A DNA stretch of 64,000 bases from assembly GCA_000499405.2 (NCBI GenBank), contig HG738137.1, positions 22,282,603-22,346,602 of the forward strand. The letters run 5' to 3'. The stretch is from Onchocerca volvulus (Eukaryota; Nematoda; Chromadorea; Rhabditida; Onchocercidae). The translations under genes were made by a program, and so were the position numbers. Numbering within the stretch: position 1 is the first letter of the stretch; every line of letters begins with the position of its first letter. Shown here piece by piece: positions 32,465-44,910 of this stretch. The notes below the pieces were generated by a model that saw nothing but the letters and a program-made list of their open reading frames with translations, did no database searches and was not told the origin of the DNA.

Positions 32465-34843
32465 GTGAGTAAGTTTAGTAAGTTTCGGCTCAGAAAAAGT
32501 TTCAGTTCAGTGCTCGACGAGTTAGGCATACAAAAAATATAGTACGTTAAAATATTTTTCGGATCTATTAGAAAACGATGTAAATAGCCCACAAATGAAG
32601 AGGTTCTCGGAAAACTGGGAGAGAGACTTTTCATAAGCAAATGATCAGTCTGAAGCAAAAAAATAGTTGTAAGAAAGAATTACTGTATAGGTTTGTTTTA
32701 CCGATTTAGGAGTTATTTGCTTTCAACATCTAATATCATCTATCTTGACGCGTATCAAAGTCGTTGTTTTACATATTCTAACAACTTCATAGTTCCTTTT
32801 ACTTCCTTCCGGTATCAATATCGATTATTCCATTAACACTCTTGACTTCGTATTTTTCGCTACATATAAGAATAATGTTTTTGGTACAAATAATGTTGCA
32901 GTATTTCCTAATCTTCGACTCAAGAAGTATTGGTTGTATTATTTCGATGCATATTGTTATAAATAATGTCCGATATAATCCTATTTTAATTTATTCATTC
33001 TAATCTTCCAATTTACTAATTAAATTTTTTGAGGTAGTTGTATTGGTAAGTATTGGAAGAATCGCATATCTGAATAGTGGCTAATTTCCTGTATGTGACC
33101 GTGGCACAACAGCAGCAGCGATGGTTAACAGTTTGTCAACTAAAAAATGTACGAATTTTGGTCCATAACTACTTCTGGTCGAAAGAGATGCGAACTTGGC
33201 CAGTTTTGTGGAGAATGGTACTAGTGAAACTGAGAAGTGTTCTTCCTTATCAATTTCATTTACTTAGTTGATTGATTATAAATGCCAAGGGAATTTCATT
33301 TTTGATTCTCTTATAAGCAATACCATTATGATATATGCTTATATATATCTGTTAAAGTGTAAGCACATGTTTTTCATTATGCATGGTTTTGATGAAATTA
33401 TTATTAAAGTACTCGTATCCAACAAGCATATGCTTAGTTGCATTTGTGAATTGATGCACAAATTGCATTTTTCATTTATCTTCAACCTTAACTAGATTAT
33501 TCCCGGGTGCAAATATATGGGAACATTAAAATCTTCCAACAAGAAACTATAAGGTCTCTCTTTCACAAGCTTAAGTCTATCAAACATTTCCTGAATGTAA
33601 AACTTTAACAAGGAAAAAAGCTCAAGTTAAGAAACTGATTTTTAAGAATTTATCTATACGTCAGTTTTTATATCGAATTATGTAAATTTTCCCAGGAAAA
33701 GATGATATTCAAAATTTATAATCTCTCTTTCGAAGCTTTCCAATGCATGGTTTGCGGGATTGTAGAATTTCAGAGTTGTGGGAATATATGTCAAACTTTT
33801 CATAACTTCTCATCTTATTTTTTGAATAGAGGAGATTATGAGAAGTAATCAGGAGATTCTTCAATTGAATGGGATCGTTACGAGCCGTTCCAAATTTTTT
33901 CTAAGGGATATTTTGTGAGAGGACTCTATAATTATTTGTTAAGTATAGTAAGGCTTAAATAGCACGAATTTTGTTGATTTCGGAATGACTCATAGCTTTT
34001 ATATTTTTAATTTTCTCATGCAAGTTGAAATCGGGAAATTAAACCTTCGCAAACTGCTTAATTCGTGAGGAATTAAATATTATATTTCTATCAAAGAAGT
34101 ATTTAGCTCCTTTGAATTGTGATCTTTGTTTGATTGCTGATTTCAGATCATCTTACTATTTTGCATTCTTCATTGATTTGTGAAATTATATATAATGAAT
34201 TTATCTTTGGAATGGTTTCTAGAATCACTGATTTTTAGGGAGGTAGCTTCTGGTGTTAAAGTGGAAAAACGACTCTGAGATAGTGGATCTTCAAAATTCG
34301 GGAAAATACTTCAAATTATATTGTATTTGTCTCAACGTTGTTTGTGCTTGATGTCAATATTAAGCAAAATATTTATAGACAAATATAAAACGGGTTTTCT
34401 GCGACGAGCATTTTTCAATTTTTGCTGAGCAATCGCATATATGAATTTTGTTTTTTATATATTATATGAATAGTCATCGAAACAGAATGACGGTGAAATT
34501 ATCTCACAATATAACTTCTGATTTGAATCTTCATGTTTGCTCTATTCGTTGGTTTTTCCATTCATAAAGACTCGAATTGTGTTCCTCACCTCTTTTATTT
34601 ATTGATGTGAGTTTATTTTTGCAATATTTTAGCAAAGACATAAAATTTCTAAGATGATACAGTTTACTCTTTAGTAGAGCTATTCTTGCATGATGAGGAG
34701 TTTTTTCATTACTTTGCATTTGTTAATCGTTCATGGGCATAGAAATCTGTAATAATCTTCCTGCTAATAAAAATCATAATTGATGATTCAGTAACCTCTT
34801 AATATCGAAAATCCCGCAAATATGGAATTGACAAACTTGCATT
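32465..34843. other. intergenic, 2.4 kb
   Basis: Contains the UPF3 3' UTR. A CAG-run segment near 33105-33120 and a few short open frames around 33100-33270 were examined. None has a convincing exon partner. No gene called. Confidence 0.45.
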
Positions 34844-37406
34844 ATGTTTGTGGAAGTTAGAAGTAAGTATTATTAAAGGTCAAATTATTTTTTTTTTTCG
34901 ATTACGATTCTCAGTAGAGCTTAAGAATCTTGGATTTAGCGAAAAATCAAGAATTCACAACTGGATCCGAGTTTGTGGAAAATCTTTTTTTTGTGGAAGA
35001 TCTGCAAGACCTTTTTTTCTCATTCTATAATTTTCATTCGCTTAAATGAGTCATTTTAAACAGGCTGGGCTGGGACCTTAAAATATTTGTTGAATTGCAG
35101 AAACATTTAAATAAGACTTGTCATTCTTAAAACAGTGTGCAGTTACAACATTGACCTCTCTTCACAGTTCACATAGTGTGGACATCTGGAAAAATGCGAT
35201 GCTGGTTGCTTTAATATCAATGATCATTAAGAAAATAGAAAAAAAAAATTTTTTTCTGAATGTAAAATGGAATTGAATTTAGACAAAGTCTACTGAACTT
35301 AGTGTTTTTGCAATTTCAGTTCTGAATCAACGACAAAAAATGATGGGTGCTTACCTATATAGAACTATTTTTTTTTTATCCAAAAGAGTTAAATGAAGAA
35401 TTGGATAATGAAAAAGTCGAAAATATGCTTCCTCCTGAGAAATTTGTATTCCTATGATATATTTTATTTCCTAATTCAAATATAACCTTGAAAATTACAA
35501 CCATTCATCTTTTTCAGCCTTACTCAACAGATATCATGTGGAATGTATGCTTTTTTTAGAAGGGAAAAAAAAACAAGACTTCAGAATGGCCTGCTTCATT
35601 TTCTCACTTCTCGAAAAGAGGAAGAAGTAATTTCTTGCATCTTTTTTATCAATTAGAAAATCAAATGATTTACTGTAACTTATGCATGATGTATACTTTC
35701 ATGTGTAATATCTTTAATCAAGTATCTTAATTAAATAGGGGAAATCAATATTAAGGTGAAAAATAATTTATTTTAGATGAATATTTTAGGTTAAATTTTT
35801 CTGGATAAAATTGCATGTTTTTTTCAGAATTAAGTCGTTATAGTTCGTCCGAATCAGCAACGCTGGATTATTTAAAAACATTACAAACGCATAAAAATCA
35901 AAGAAAAGTGAGGAAATGCTGTTTGTATATTTCCCAACTGAGATCAATAATTAGAAATACCGACGAATTGAATTTAAAATGATTTAACGACTGAAATAAT
36001 TAATCTTTAAGATAGTAGAATTGTGAAACTTAGAAAATTATGGTTACCTACATAAATGACAAGGTAACTGATGTTGTTCTCCTGAAAAAAAAAATAAAAC
36101 AATTTAGTAAACAATCCATGAATAATGCTAATCACTAATAATATCGTATGATTTATCGAATCGATGTTTCGATCTTTTACTATTACAATTATTGAAATGA
36201 TCTTATCAGTGTTATCAACCATTTCAATGTATTTTCTTATCACTTTATCCATTTATCTTTTGTAGCTAATATTGTTTATATACTAGAGATTACATGATTC
36301 ATCTTTTGTAGCTAATATTGTGTATACTAAAAAAATTACGTGTGAATAAACTGAGATAAAATACGATATATTGGATGCTAATCACAACTATTTGGACTGA
36401 AGAAAAAAATGCTCAGTTTATTAGTATTTATCATGAGGTCCTATTTAGAAATATAATCAGTAAAGCGGTAAATTCACATACAAGTCCATTTGAGCATAAA
36501 TATAATGCGAAAACTTAAATCAATTCATAGAATCTATTGTCAAAAAGTTCGTTTAGAACTAATTATTACAAGAAGATGCCTAGATTTCCGCTGTTAGTCC
36601 CAATTTTTTACGCTTCATATTACTTACTAATTGATCATTTAAATTTTTGAATTTCTGTCAATCATTTTGATTGTCAGGTAACTTCATTTAACGTTCAGTT
36701 TTCTTCTCAAACTTCATAAAAAAATTACAGAATAAATTTCCTTGGAAATTTATTGCAAATCAAAAAAAAATATTGTCATTTGCCAATATCAGCTTTTCAG
36801 GAATATTTTCATTTCATAATGTTGCAAAAGATTAATAAGGTAAGATTGTCTATTGTTAGGAAAGTAATTATTGTATCAATGATTTAATATTTGGCATAAA
36901 ATTTGAATTTTTAAAAAGTTTGCTGCATTCTGTTTGATTCCTTTGCGTAATAACATAGCTTTCAGATAGTAAGATAAAACAGATTAATACTTTCTATCTC
37001 TCTAAAAGATGTTATCACATTCGAAACATCCTTTAAATCATTGTTTCTTAATATTATAGCGCACAGAATCTTCTGAAAAAAATTTTTCACAGCTTATTCG
37101 TACGTGATTTTCAGCATTGATTTTCTGGAGATCACGTAAGGTTTAAATCCCAAATTTGAATGAAACTATAAGTAATTAGGACTTAAAAAAATTGGTTAAA
37201 TCAATTTAAAAATTTCATTAATTTAGGTGGCAAAAACTTATGATTATTTCATACGATGTCTAACTCCCATTTCAAAAATGAACTCGAACCGAGAACGGCC
37301 AGTTAATATTAAAATAAGAACTCAATTGTGGGAATTGGTTTTCCATTTCGAATTCCTGAGACTCATTGCTGAGGCACTAAATTTTGCTGACATCAGATTA
37401 TTCTAA
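34844..37406 (+). CDS. unrecognised spliced gene, small basic protein
   Basis: No single long ORF is present, but a chain of acceptor/donor-bounded open segments joins in frame: 34844-34862, 35320-35346, 35387-35445, 35560-35626, 35828-35907, 36801-36839 and 37227-37406 (stop TAA), about 156 residues. Each junction is GT..AG with poly-T-rich acceptors, and every phase agrees. The peptide has an acidic start (ELNEELDNEKVENMLPPEKF), a basic middle (SFSHFSKRGRKLSRYSSSES) and a C-terminal 59-codon exon (KIRTQLWELVFHFEFLRL). I see no signal peptide or known domain. The first exon is short and the least certain. Exon six could be skipped without changing frame. I do not recognise the family. Confidence 0.4.
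36255..36320. repeat. 20-bp direct repeat
   Basis: The 20-mer atcttttgtagctaatattg occurs perfectly at 36255-36274 and 36301-36320, with related flanks (tttatatacta, tgtatacta). It is a small tandem duplication within an intron of the unrecognised gene, and duplicates a potential splice acceptor (ttttgtag). Confidence 0.75.
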
Positions 37407-37817
37407 ACTCATGAGATCTCTTAACATCTCAGAAGCTAATTTGCTGTACATTTTCAATTTACATTGAGAGTTTTAGTCTTGATTTTTCCTAAAAGCAATT
37501 ATAAAGGAATTCTGCAAATCTGTCAAAAACAGATTGGAAAATTCGAAGACTCGAAGATTTAGTTTAATCCATAAGCTATCATCAACATGTTGCTATTTTT
37601 AACCTATATTTATAAAAATTCAAAGATATTTTTTCTCTAAAACATATAAAATATTACTCTAACTAGGCTTTCAACTCGAGTAATCAGTATACTGAATGAT
37701 GTACTCAGGTAATATTTTTCCTCACGCTTATATATTCATATTTACTCGCGCTATATACGCAAAGCTTATCATTTTTTGGCAGCAATTGTTACCAAGTTAT
37801 AATATGTTTAGTTTGAT
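37407..37817. other. intergenic, 0.4 kb
   Basis: Gap between the unrecognised gene and the neuropeptide-like gene. It is AT-rich, and nothing specific is seen; it must hold the promoter of the latter. Confidence 0.4.
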
Positions 37818-38415
37818 ATGGTACTTACTTTATGGAAACAGTCTTCGCCACTTCTCTTATCAGCGGTACTGCTGATATGCTTCCCCATCTGCAGTCATGC
37901 AACACTCTTAACACATATTGTTCGTGGCAGGTCTGTTTTAATATTTTAGTCTTTTGAGCTGTTATATAAAAAAAATGCGTTCAGACGTATTTTTCAATTT
38001 TTAAAATATCATCAATTCTTTTGAATTATTTCAAAATTAAAGCTTCATGGATATCGGAAGATTCGAGATAAAGATAGTGACGAGAATTCACGATTCCATC
38101 CAAACTAGAATGTGACTATTCATTGAGACTAATTCTAACTTCATTACTTCACGGTCGATGAGGATTTTTCAAGTCATCGTGTAAATATTACTATTGAAAA
38201 CAATTCTCTGTTCTGATATTCCAATACTTTATAGATCATTTGATGTTGATCCACTTTCAATAGTTGGAAGAGAACTGAAAGTGATCCATCCAGAGAAACA
38301 ACGAAGCAATAATTTGCGGAACTGCTTTTTCTCACCAGTTCAATGTCTTCTACCGTTTGACAGTAGTCGTTCAATGGAAAATGATATCAAGAAACGCATC
38401 GAGTTTTTTTACTAA
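37818..38415 (+). CDS. allatostatin-C-like neuropeptide precursor
   Basis: Two exons, 37818-37930 and 38235-38415, join in phase 2 to give a 97-residue secreted precursor. Residues 1-28 are a clear signal peptide: hydrophobic LLLSAVLLICFPIC, probable cleavage after SHA. The propeptide follows, then a basic site KQR at 59-61, then SNNLRNCFFSPVQC (62-75) and LLPF. C68 and C75 are six residues apart, the spacing of the disulfide ring of arthropod allatostatin-C (RxCYFNPISCF type). R-x-C-aromatic-F-S/N-P-V/I-x-C is matched. A KKR site lies at 90-92. An in-frame TAG nine bases upstream supports the start. The ORF in exon two alone hides the signal peptide. By family, a ligand of somatostatin/allatostatin-C-type receptors. 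Family assignment is inference from a short motif. Confidence 0.72.
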
Positions 38416-39737
38416 ATTATATCTTCTATTGTTTCATAAATTTTTGGCTCTTCTTGGAAACTCAGAATTAATCTTTCATTGTCAAATTCTTAAAAAAAAG
38501 GAAAAAAAAAAGAAAAAGAAAAAAAAACCTTATATTCTGACAAATTATTAATCTTCTATTTTGACAATAAATAAAATAATTTTATTTAGAAATGAAGATT
38601 TTTTTATGTTTTGAGAAATAAAATGTTACAACTTTTCCCTGAGATTCTATTAAAATCAATATTTCCAGCAAGTTGTGTATATATTTGGTGATCAAACTGT
38701 GTTCCACTTGCATTCACCATATCACGTGAACATTGATCTCTAACAAAATTATCAGTTATTTCGCTTTTAATAGAATAACTCCAATAAAATTATCAGTTAC
38801 TTAACTTTTAAACATTGCGCGTGAGTACCATATATCGCAATAATAAAAATTATCATGACAGTTATCACTGAATTATCGTTTTGAAAGCAAAGTCTATTGA
38901 CTGGTTAAAGTCTACGATATCATAAGCTTCGCCAGGTAAAAGAAACAGTAACAGTTAAAACTGGGAAAATTGGTTGGCTTTAAAGTGTCAAAAGCCAAAG
39001 TGAAAAAAAAACAGGTTTAATATTTCACTACAAATAAATATCTCATTTATAATTCGAACTAATTTAATTAGAATAGCGTTAATAATCAATAGGACAATTA
39101 TAGTGATAACATTAACACTAACAACAACAGTAACAATATAATCATCAACAACAGTATTAAAAGCATTAATAACAACAAGGGTAATTAATTTAAGATTTTG
39201 CTAAATTATTTATAATTTTAAAACTTTTGAAGATTTGAATTTAGCAGAGAGCGTCGTAATTTTTAGCTAAATATCAACATTTAGGTGTTAGTTTTCGAAG
39301 TAATAACGATAGTAATAATAGAATCATCGTCAACGAATACTAATAATATTAATAAACGACAAGAATAACTAATTGAAGCTTTGATAGATTGTTTATAAAT
39401 AGAAAACTACTAAAGACTTCAATTAAGAAGTTAGAATAAGAATGCATTTTATAACTAAATATCAACCTGCAGATGTTAACTTCCGAAATCAGCAATATTT
39501 TAAAGCTGGCAGTTATATTTTCTGATTTTAATTGTTCAGATTCAATCTTTTATTATGAGTTTAAATGTATTTTATATTGTTCATTATGGAGGATGCTGTT
39601 TCTTATAATTAAGTTTTCAAGATGTTGAAAATCCATTCAAACCTTTTGCCTTTTTCTAGATAAGTTGACAAAAGAGGGAAATGAAAATTTTTTTGCAGAA
39701 GTACCATAAAATTCTGTTAACTCTTGATGATTTGATG
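38416..39737. other. convergent 3' intergenic, 1.3 kb
   Basis: Lies between the + strand neuropeptide-like gene and the - strand UDP-glucose pyrophosphorylase. It holds their 3' ends, a poly-A/AAG run near 38490-38530 and a diverged tandem duplication at about 39105-39495. A TTTATT (minus-strand AATAAA) lies near 39550. Confidence 0.5.
39105..39495. repeat. diverged tandem duplication, ~195 bp unit
   Basis: Two adjacent copies of about 195 bases align along their length. Both start with a run of AAC/AAT triplets containing ATCATC, continue through TTATAA and AAGACTT-type stretches, and end in AAATATCAAC...AG.TGTTA followed by CGAA (39279-39300 versus 39458-39490). Divergence is substantial, so the duplication is old. 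Confidence 0.55.
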
Positions 39738-42700
39738 CTATAGTGGTATCCGTTGTATTTCGTATTGTGCTGTCTGTATCAGTTTAATATTTTCCAAACA
39801 TTCGCCATCAGCTATTTTCAATTTTTGCTTCTGATCAGCAATGATTTCTACGTTGCCCTGAAATGATAATCGAAGAATTGATTGTATCTCTAGTATAAAA
39901 AATAATTCATTATCAGTTATGTGAAAATTATAAAAAGAAAATAAGGATAAATTTAAAGTTCATCTTGATTTATTTACTCTAATTTATTTTTTTCTAAAAT
40001 AAAATTTTAAAAATCTTTTCGAAATTTTCGAAATTGGGAAAAAATGGAAAGTATTAATGCCATAGTCACTGTTTTAAAAACTTTTAGAAAAAATAAGACT
40101 ATCGAGATTAGGATCTTCTGAAAGAGATCCGAAATTACATCAACTGTCGTTAATTTGGATCATCCAGCCATTATGGACATGTAAAACAACAGTTCCATTA
40201 CATGATCTAATTCTTTTGTACCACGTCAAATTGACCAAGTGAAATTTCCCAAAGAAAATTTCAAAAGAAAATCGCTGATAAGATAATTTGATATCATATA
40301 ATGCATTATCAGTTAAAACAATCAACCAGATTGATGTCAAACCGCCACGGTAGCATCTCATAATTTAGGAGAATTGCACAACAAACAATTCAAGAATATA
40401 CTTACTTTCAGTACCACATCGTGTCCGAAATATATGTCACCTTCAACTTTCAGCCGTTTTAACTCTCGCAATTGTGGAATCTCACAAAAACGTTTCCGAA
40501 ATTCGGATACGTTATTGAAATGTTCTGATAGCTCGATGATTGGTGCTTTATCTTTTCGGATAAATCGTAGCGAAAAGTTTTCCGTAACCTCGTATAAATC
40601 ACTCATAAGAGCAAGTAGTTCCTGGGTATTCTTGACAGGAAGGAAGCGAGAACGGGAAACTTGAATACCTGGGGAAGTTTTTCGTTCATTATATGAAATC
40701 GAAATTTCATATCATTAATTATTATTTTTTCGTAGTAATGTTTGAACCATGAATATCACTCTAAAATACAAGAAATTCAATAGATATTACGTTTAGAGCA
40801 ATAAATAATCTTTGATCAAATATGAATATAAAAAGATTATAAAAGTTCGTTCAAGAAAAAAAATGCAACATGAAAAGGTCAAGCAAGGATAGCATATCAT
40901 CTCTTACTTGAGATATTAAGATGGCATCGAAAGAAATTTATAATCTAGTGTAGGATTTTACAAATGAATCCAGTTGGCGTAAAAAATAGCAAAAGAGCTA
41001 TTATATACAAACTTAAAATCTTGTCGAAATTTCGAATGGCACCACCCAGTGATGTTTCCAATTGATTGACAAACATACCGTTACTGAGAACCTGCAAAAA
41101 CCATAGAAAACTTTAGATTTGATAATTTTTGAGTTGATGATATTGGAAAACAGTTCACTTGAACACTGATCACAAAGATCACTGATCATTATGTATCTTT
41201 CTTGGTAATGCAAAGCTACAGTATTCTTTAAAGAGAATATATTCCCAATATATTCCATATGTATGAAAGATATATTAATTAAGATGCAATGTTGTTTTGT
41301 CTTTTCGACCCTAAGTGGTCAACGAATGATGGATTCTAAGCTTTCTCGAAATCTTCGGCATATATGCATTGCGATGTTTCAACTATGTCTAATTCCGCCT
41401 AGAAGAATAATATGGAGTGAAGTTTGGTACGAGACTTATGCTTACAGTTCATGATCATCACTGCAAATCTCCTGCTTAGATTTCCCGAGTCCAAGTAATG
41501 CCCAGTGGTCATAGCATAAACATATGAAATGAATGGTTTGCCCTAATCTATACAAATAAAAATTCACAAAATCGCGGAGCATTAGAATTCCAAAATAGTG
41601 CGAAAGAAGTGGTAAAAAATCTCTGAGACCTTTTTGTTGACAATAATTTCCATCTTCATTTGAGCGAGTTTCTTTTTTACGCTCCGCAAATTGATCCAAA
41701 TATTGTTGGTATTGAAAATCCTGAAACTTGTTGAAGTTTCGATTCGGGAATTCCTCAAGATTTTGGGAAAATGGCATATATTTTATATTTTTTATAACAT
41801 AATGAGGTGGAACAAATAAATGAGAAACGAAAAAAAAAAGGTGAGAAATTGATTAAAATCTGCGTGTTGATTAATAGAAATATAAATGTAATGAATATGT
41901 ATACGCATTTACTTGAAATTGTCCGTTGAGCAAAAATCATTTATATGATCTTTGGGCACTTGCGGCATCTCCAAATGCATGATATATCCATTTATTTCAA
42001 CCAAAGTGCCTCCCTAGAAGAGAAATCTAGAGATGAATATATAAATGATTTATAATTAGCAAATTAATCGTTACATACCACCTATTACGCTGCCAAATCA
42101 TAATACTACTCGGATCAATATTAAATTCTTTATTTTGAAAACTTTGGAAATTCAAGAAAAGAAAACTTTTTTATCGATTTCCGTTTTTTCGATGCATTCC
42201 ATTACATATTCCAAATCGCTTTCCACCATTAGTTTAGCAATTCGCAAATCAATTGTTGCACCAGTATTATCAATGTTTGAGATGAAACATATGTCGCGTC
42301 CCTGAGCAAGCAACTCATCCAAAACACCCGTAAAATGCATCGATTTGAAAATATTCCCGTGACCTGGAGGATACCATCTGAAAATGTTAGATTATAGAAT
42401 TGATTAATTATACTTATAGGAAATTTAACAATCAAATAACTTCTAGTCTAAGTTTTTAACTTAAGTGGTGACATAATCATTGGAATAAATGCTAAAGTTT
42501 CAGTAGGAACAATTTTAAAAATTCAATAAAAATAAACTGAAAGATAGGAAAGATGTCATTTTGGTCCTTTATAATTGATTTGTTCATTTTGTTATTAAAG
42601 CAATTTCATTTTGATCAATTCCAACTTCATGCTTGTTTACATATAGCTATCTAATAAACTTTTTATTGATTTATTGCTTCCAAAATAAATTATAAGAGTG

Positions 42701-43843
42701 CAAAAATCATTTAGTAACAGATAGAATTAAAATTTTTTAGTGACACACGTGACTGGTGATGCAATGAAACGTATATTATAAGGTATTAAAATATGAAATA
42801 AGACTTGTTCTTTAATTCTTATTCTTCATTTTCAGTAGTAGAAGTGCTAATAGAAGGAGTGAGAGTAAAACATTTCCTTACCCTTCAGTGTTTTCACCTC
42901 CATCTTTTAAAGGAACAGGCATTGAACTTTTCGCAAAAATCCTCGGACATTTGCTCTGTAGGAATGTTTTTACATTTATCTTGCGATCAGCCAAATATTC
43001 GCAGATCGCTTTGTCCGTATTGAAACTATTCATTAAAATTAATGGCACCGAACTGTTGTTCTGTTCATTAAAATGCTGCAAAAAATTAAACTGTATATTA
43101 ATTTTCTTTAAAGTAATGAATTTTGCAAAAATAAGAGAGTTGAGGGAAGTAATCCAAATTTTATTTATATATAAATCTGAAACAAATGTAAGTTTGAAAT
43201 CATACAATTGCATTAAATTCTATGACTGGGATTTATAATAAATTTTTTATCGATGAAATTGAAATCAAAGTTCAACTGAATTTTCTCCTCAAATTATTTC
43301 TTACACAAATTATTTCGTTCTATGAAACGTTTCTGATTGGTACTTCTGTGTATGACTGAAATGATACTTGTACCTGTACATGACCAATGGCAAAGTCGAG
43401 GAATTTGAGCCCACTTCGCAATTCAATTAGCGACTTTGGACCATCGCAACCCATCGTTGTTCCCAGGCCCCCATTTAACTTCACAACTGACAAATGTTTC
43501 AAAATTTCATCTCGATTTTCCCTTTCAGAACATTGTGGCAACGATTCATAATTTTGTTGAAATTTCAAACTTAATGGTTTTATCTTACTCCAATCGACAG
43601 TATTAGGTTCGCTGAGATATTGCTCAAATAAGGATAAAAATATTTCTGCATCGAATTGAGTGCGCTGTAAATAAAAATGTAAAAAACATCGCGAAATGAA
43701 CCAAAATTCAGCATTAATTGAAGAATGAAATGTAAACAACATACTTCATCACTAACAAAAATCTGTTTGAACTGTTCGCCAACATTTTTGAATAATTTCT
43801 GAGCTTCGTCATTCCAGGATTTATTCATTTTTCGTGATGTCAT
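39738..43843 (-). CDS. UGP2: UTP--glucose-1-phosphate uridylyltransferase (UDP-glucose pyrophosphorylase)
   Basis: Cytosolic enzyme making UDP-glucose from UTP and glucose-1-phosphate for glycogen, trehalose and glycan synthesis. Nine exons on the minus strand: 43745-43843, 43374-43664, 42882-43075, 42167-42377, 41913-42013, 41630-41720, 41013-41091, 40406-40668 and 39738-39857, giving 482 residues (human about 508). Visible motifs are KLNGGLGTTMGCDGPKSL (residues 95-112, nucleotide-binding loop), VPLILMNSFNTD, WYPPGHGN (196-203), FISNIDNTGAT, FNTNNIWINL, LETSLGGAIRNFD and SRSRFLPVK. A C-terminal beta-helix-like region contains GDIYFGHDVVLK and GNVEIIAD. The position that is Lys in the human GCKGPKS loop is Asp here; this position varies in the family as I recall it. 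All junction phases agree. Confidence 0.95.
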
Positions 43844-44910
43844 AAATATATTATGAAAAAATATTAACTTGGTCGTCTGAATAAGAAAATAATCTCACAA
43901 TAGTTTAAAGAGTAACACTCAAATCTTCGGTGAAAAGATGAAGGGAGGAGACTATGTAAGGTCACCGATACACTGACATCAAAAATTGTAGCATTTGTTA
44001 TGAGTAAATCTTATGCCGACTTCTCAACTTTCTTCGTCTTCTATTGGAAACTTCCTCTACCATTCCTCTATGTCTAGGTCATTAACCTTTTTCGAATGAA
44101 AAGATGCACAGAAACCCCCCACCAAAAATTTAGCAGTCTTTCTCGAATGAATTTACAAGAATGGATGCAGAGATGAAATTATAAATAAGAATGAATATAA
44201 GTGAAATCTATACTGTTTATGCAGTTTAGAACTTAAGAAATCCATGAAATATTCGTACACTACGGCATTTACATGTATTTACACTTAAATATCTGGAACT
44301 GCATATGCATGCGTTTCTGTACACGCATATTGTATGTGCATTTTTTTTTCTTTTTTTGCAACCCAGTTAGTACAGCCAATCTAAATTGTAAAAATAACTT
44401 TTATAGAGAATGTTCTGTTGTCAAAAAGCGGTAATTAATAAGCTTATTTTCTTTGATTCAAATATCATCATCAACAGAGAATATAGGATGAGAAATTATC
44501 AACAACGAACATATTAGTAAAAAAGTAATCTGCTATAATAACCAATTCGGATTATTGTAGCAAATACAAAAAAACTAAAAATTTGACCTGCATTTCGAAT
44601 TCGATAATGAATTACTGAAAATTTATTGAACTAATCACATTTCGAACAATGGATAAATCAAAACCAATTCTTATCCTTCTTAATGTATATTTTCCCAAAT
44701 AAAATACAGCATTAAAAAACCCTATCATCATAGGTATCTCGGAAAATAACCATTACAGCTTATAAAACAAAAATTGCAAACAATTTAAATAACCAAAGAT
44801 TGCATTTTTTACTTTTTAGAAAGAAATAAAATTTCTATAGCTGTGACTTTGAATGGGACCCGTAATAGAAAAAATAACTAAATATTATTGTTCCATTTTA
44901 CATGGATGAA
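43844..44910. other. intergenic, 1.07 kb
   Basis: Separates two minus-strand genes: it contains the UDP-glucose pyrophosphorylase promoter and the DHX33 3' UTR. No AG acceptor lies right before the pyrophosphorylase ATG. Nothing further recognised. Confidence 0.5.

Noticed and set aside
33077..33271. 64-codon ORF with QQQQ, and a nested short frame ending RKRCELGQFCGEWY
   Set aside because: The KR-preceded cysteine peptide looked like a second neuropeptide, but no signal peptide or in-phase upstream exon was found and the frame is only about 25 codons.
41442..41777. 111-codon minus-strand ORF
   Set aside because: It overlaps UDP-glucose pyrophosphorylase exon 6 in the wrong frame; the real frame there reads FNTNNIWINL.
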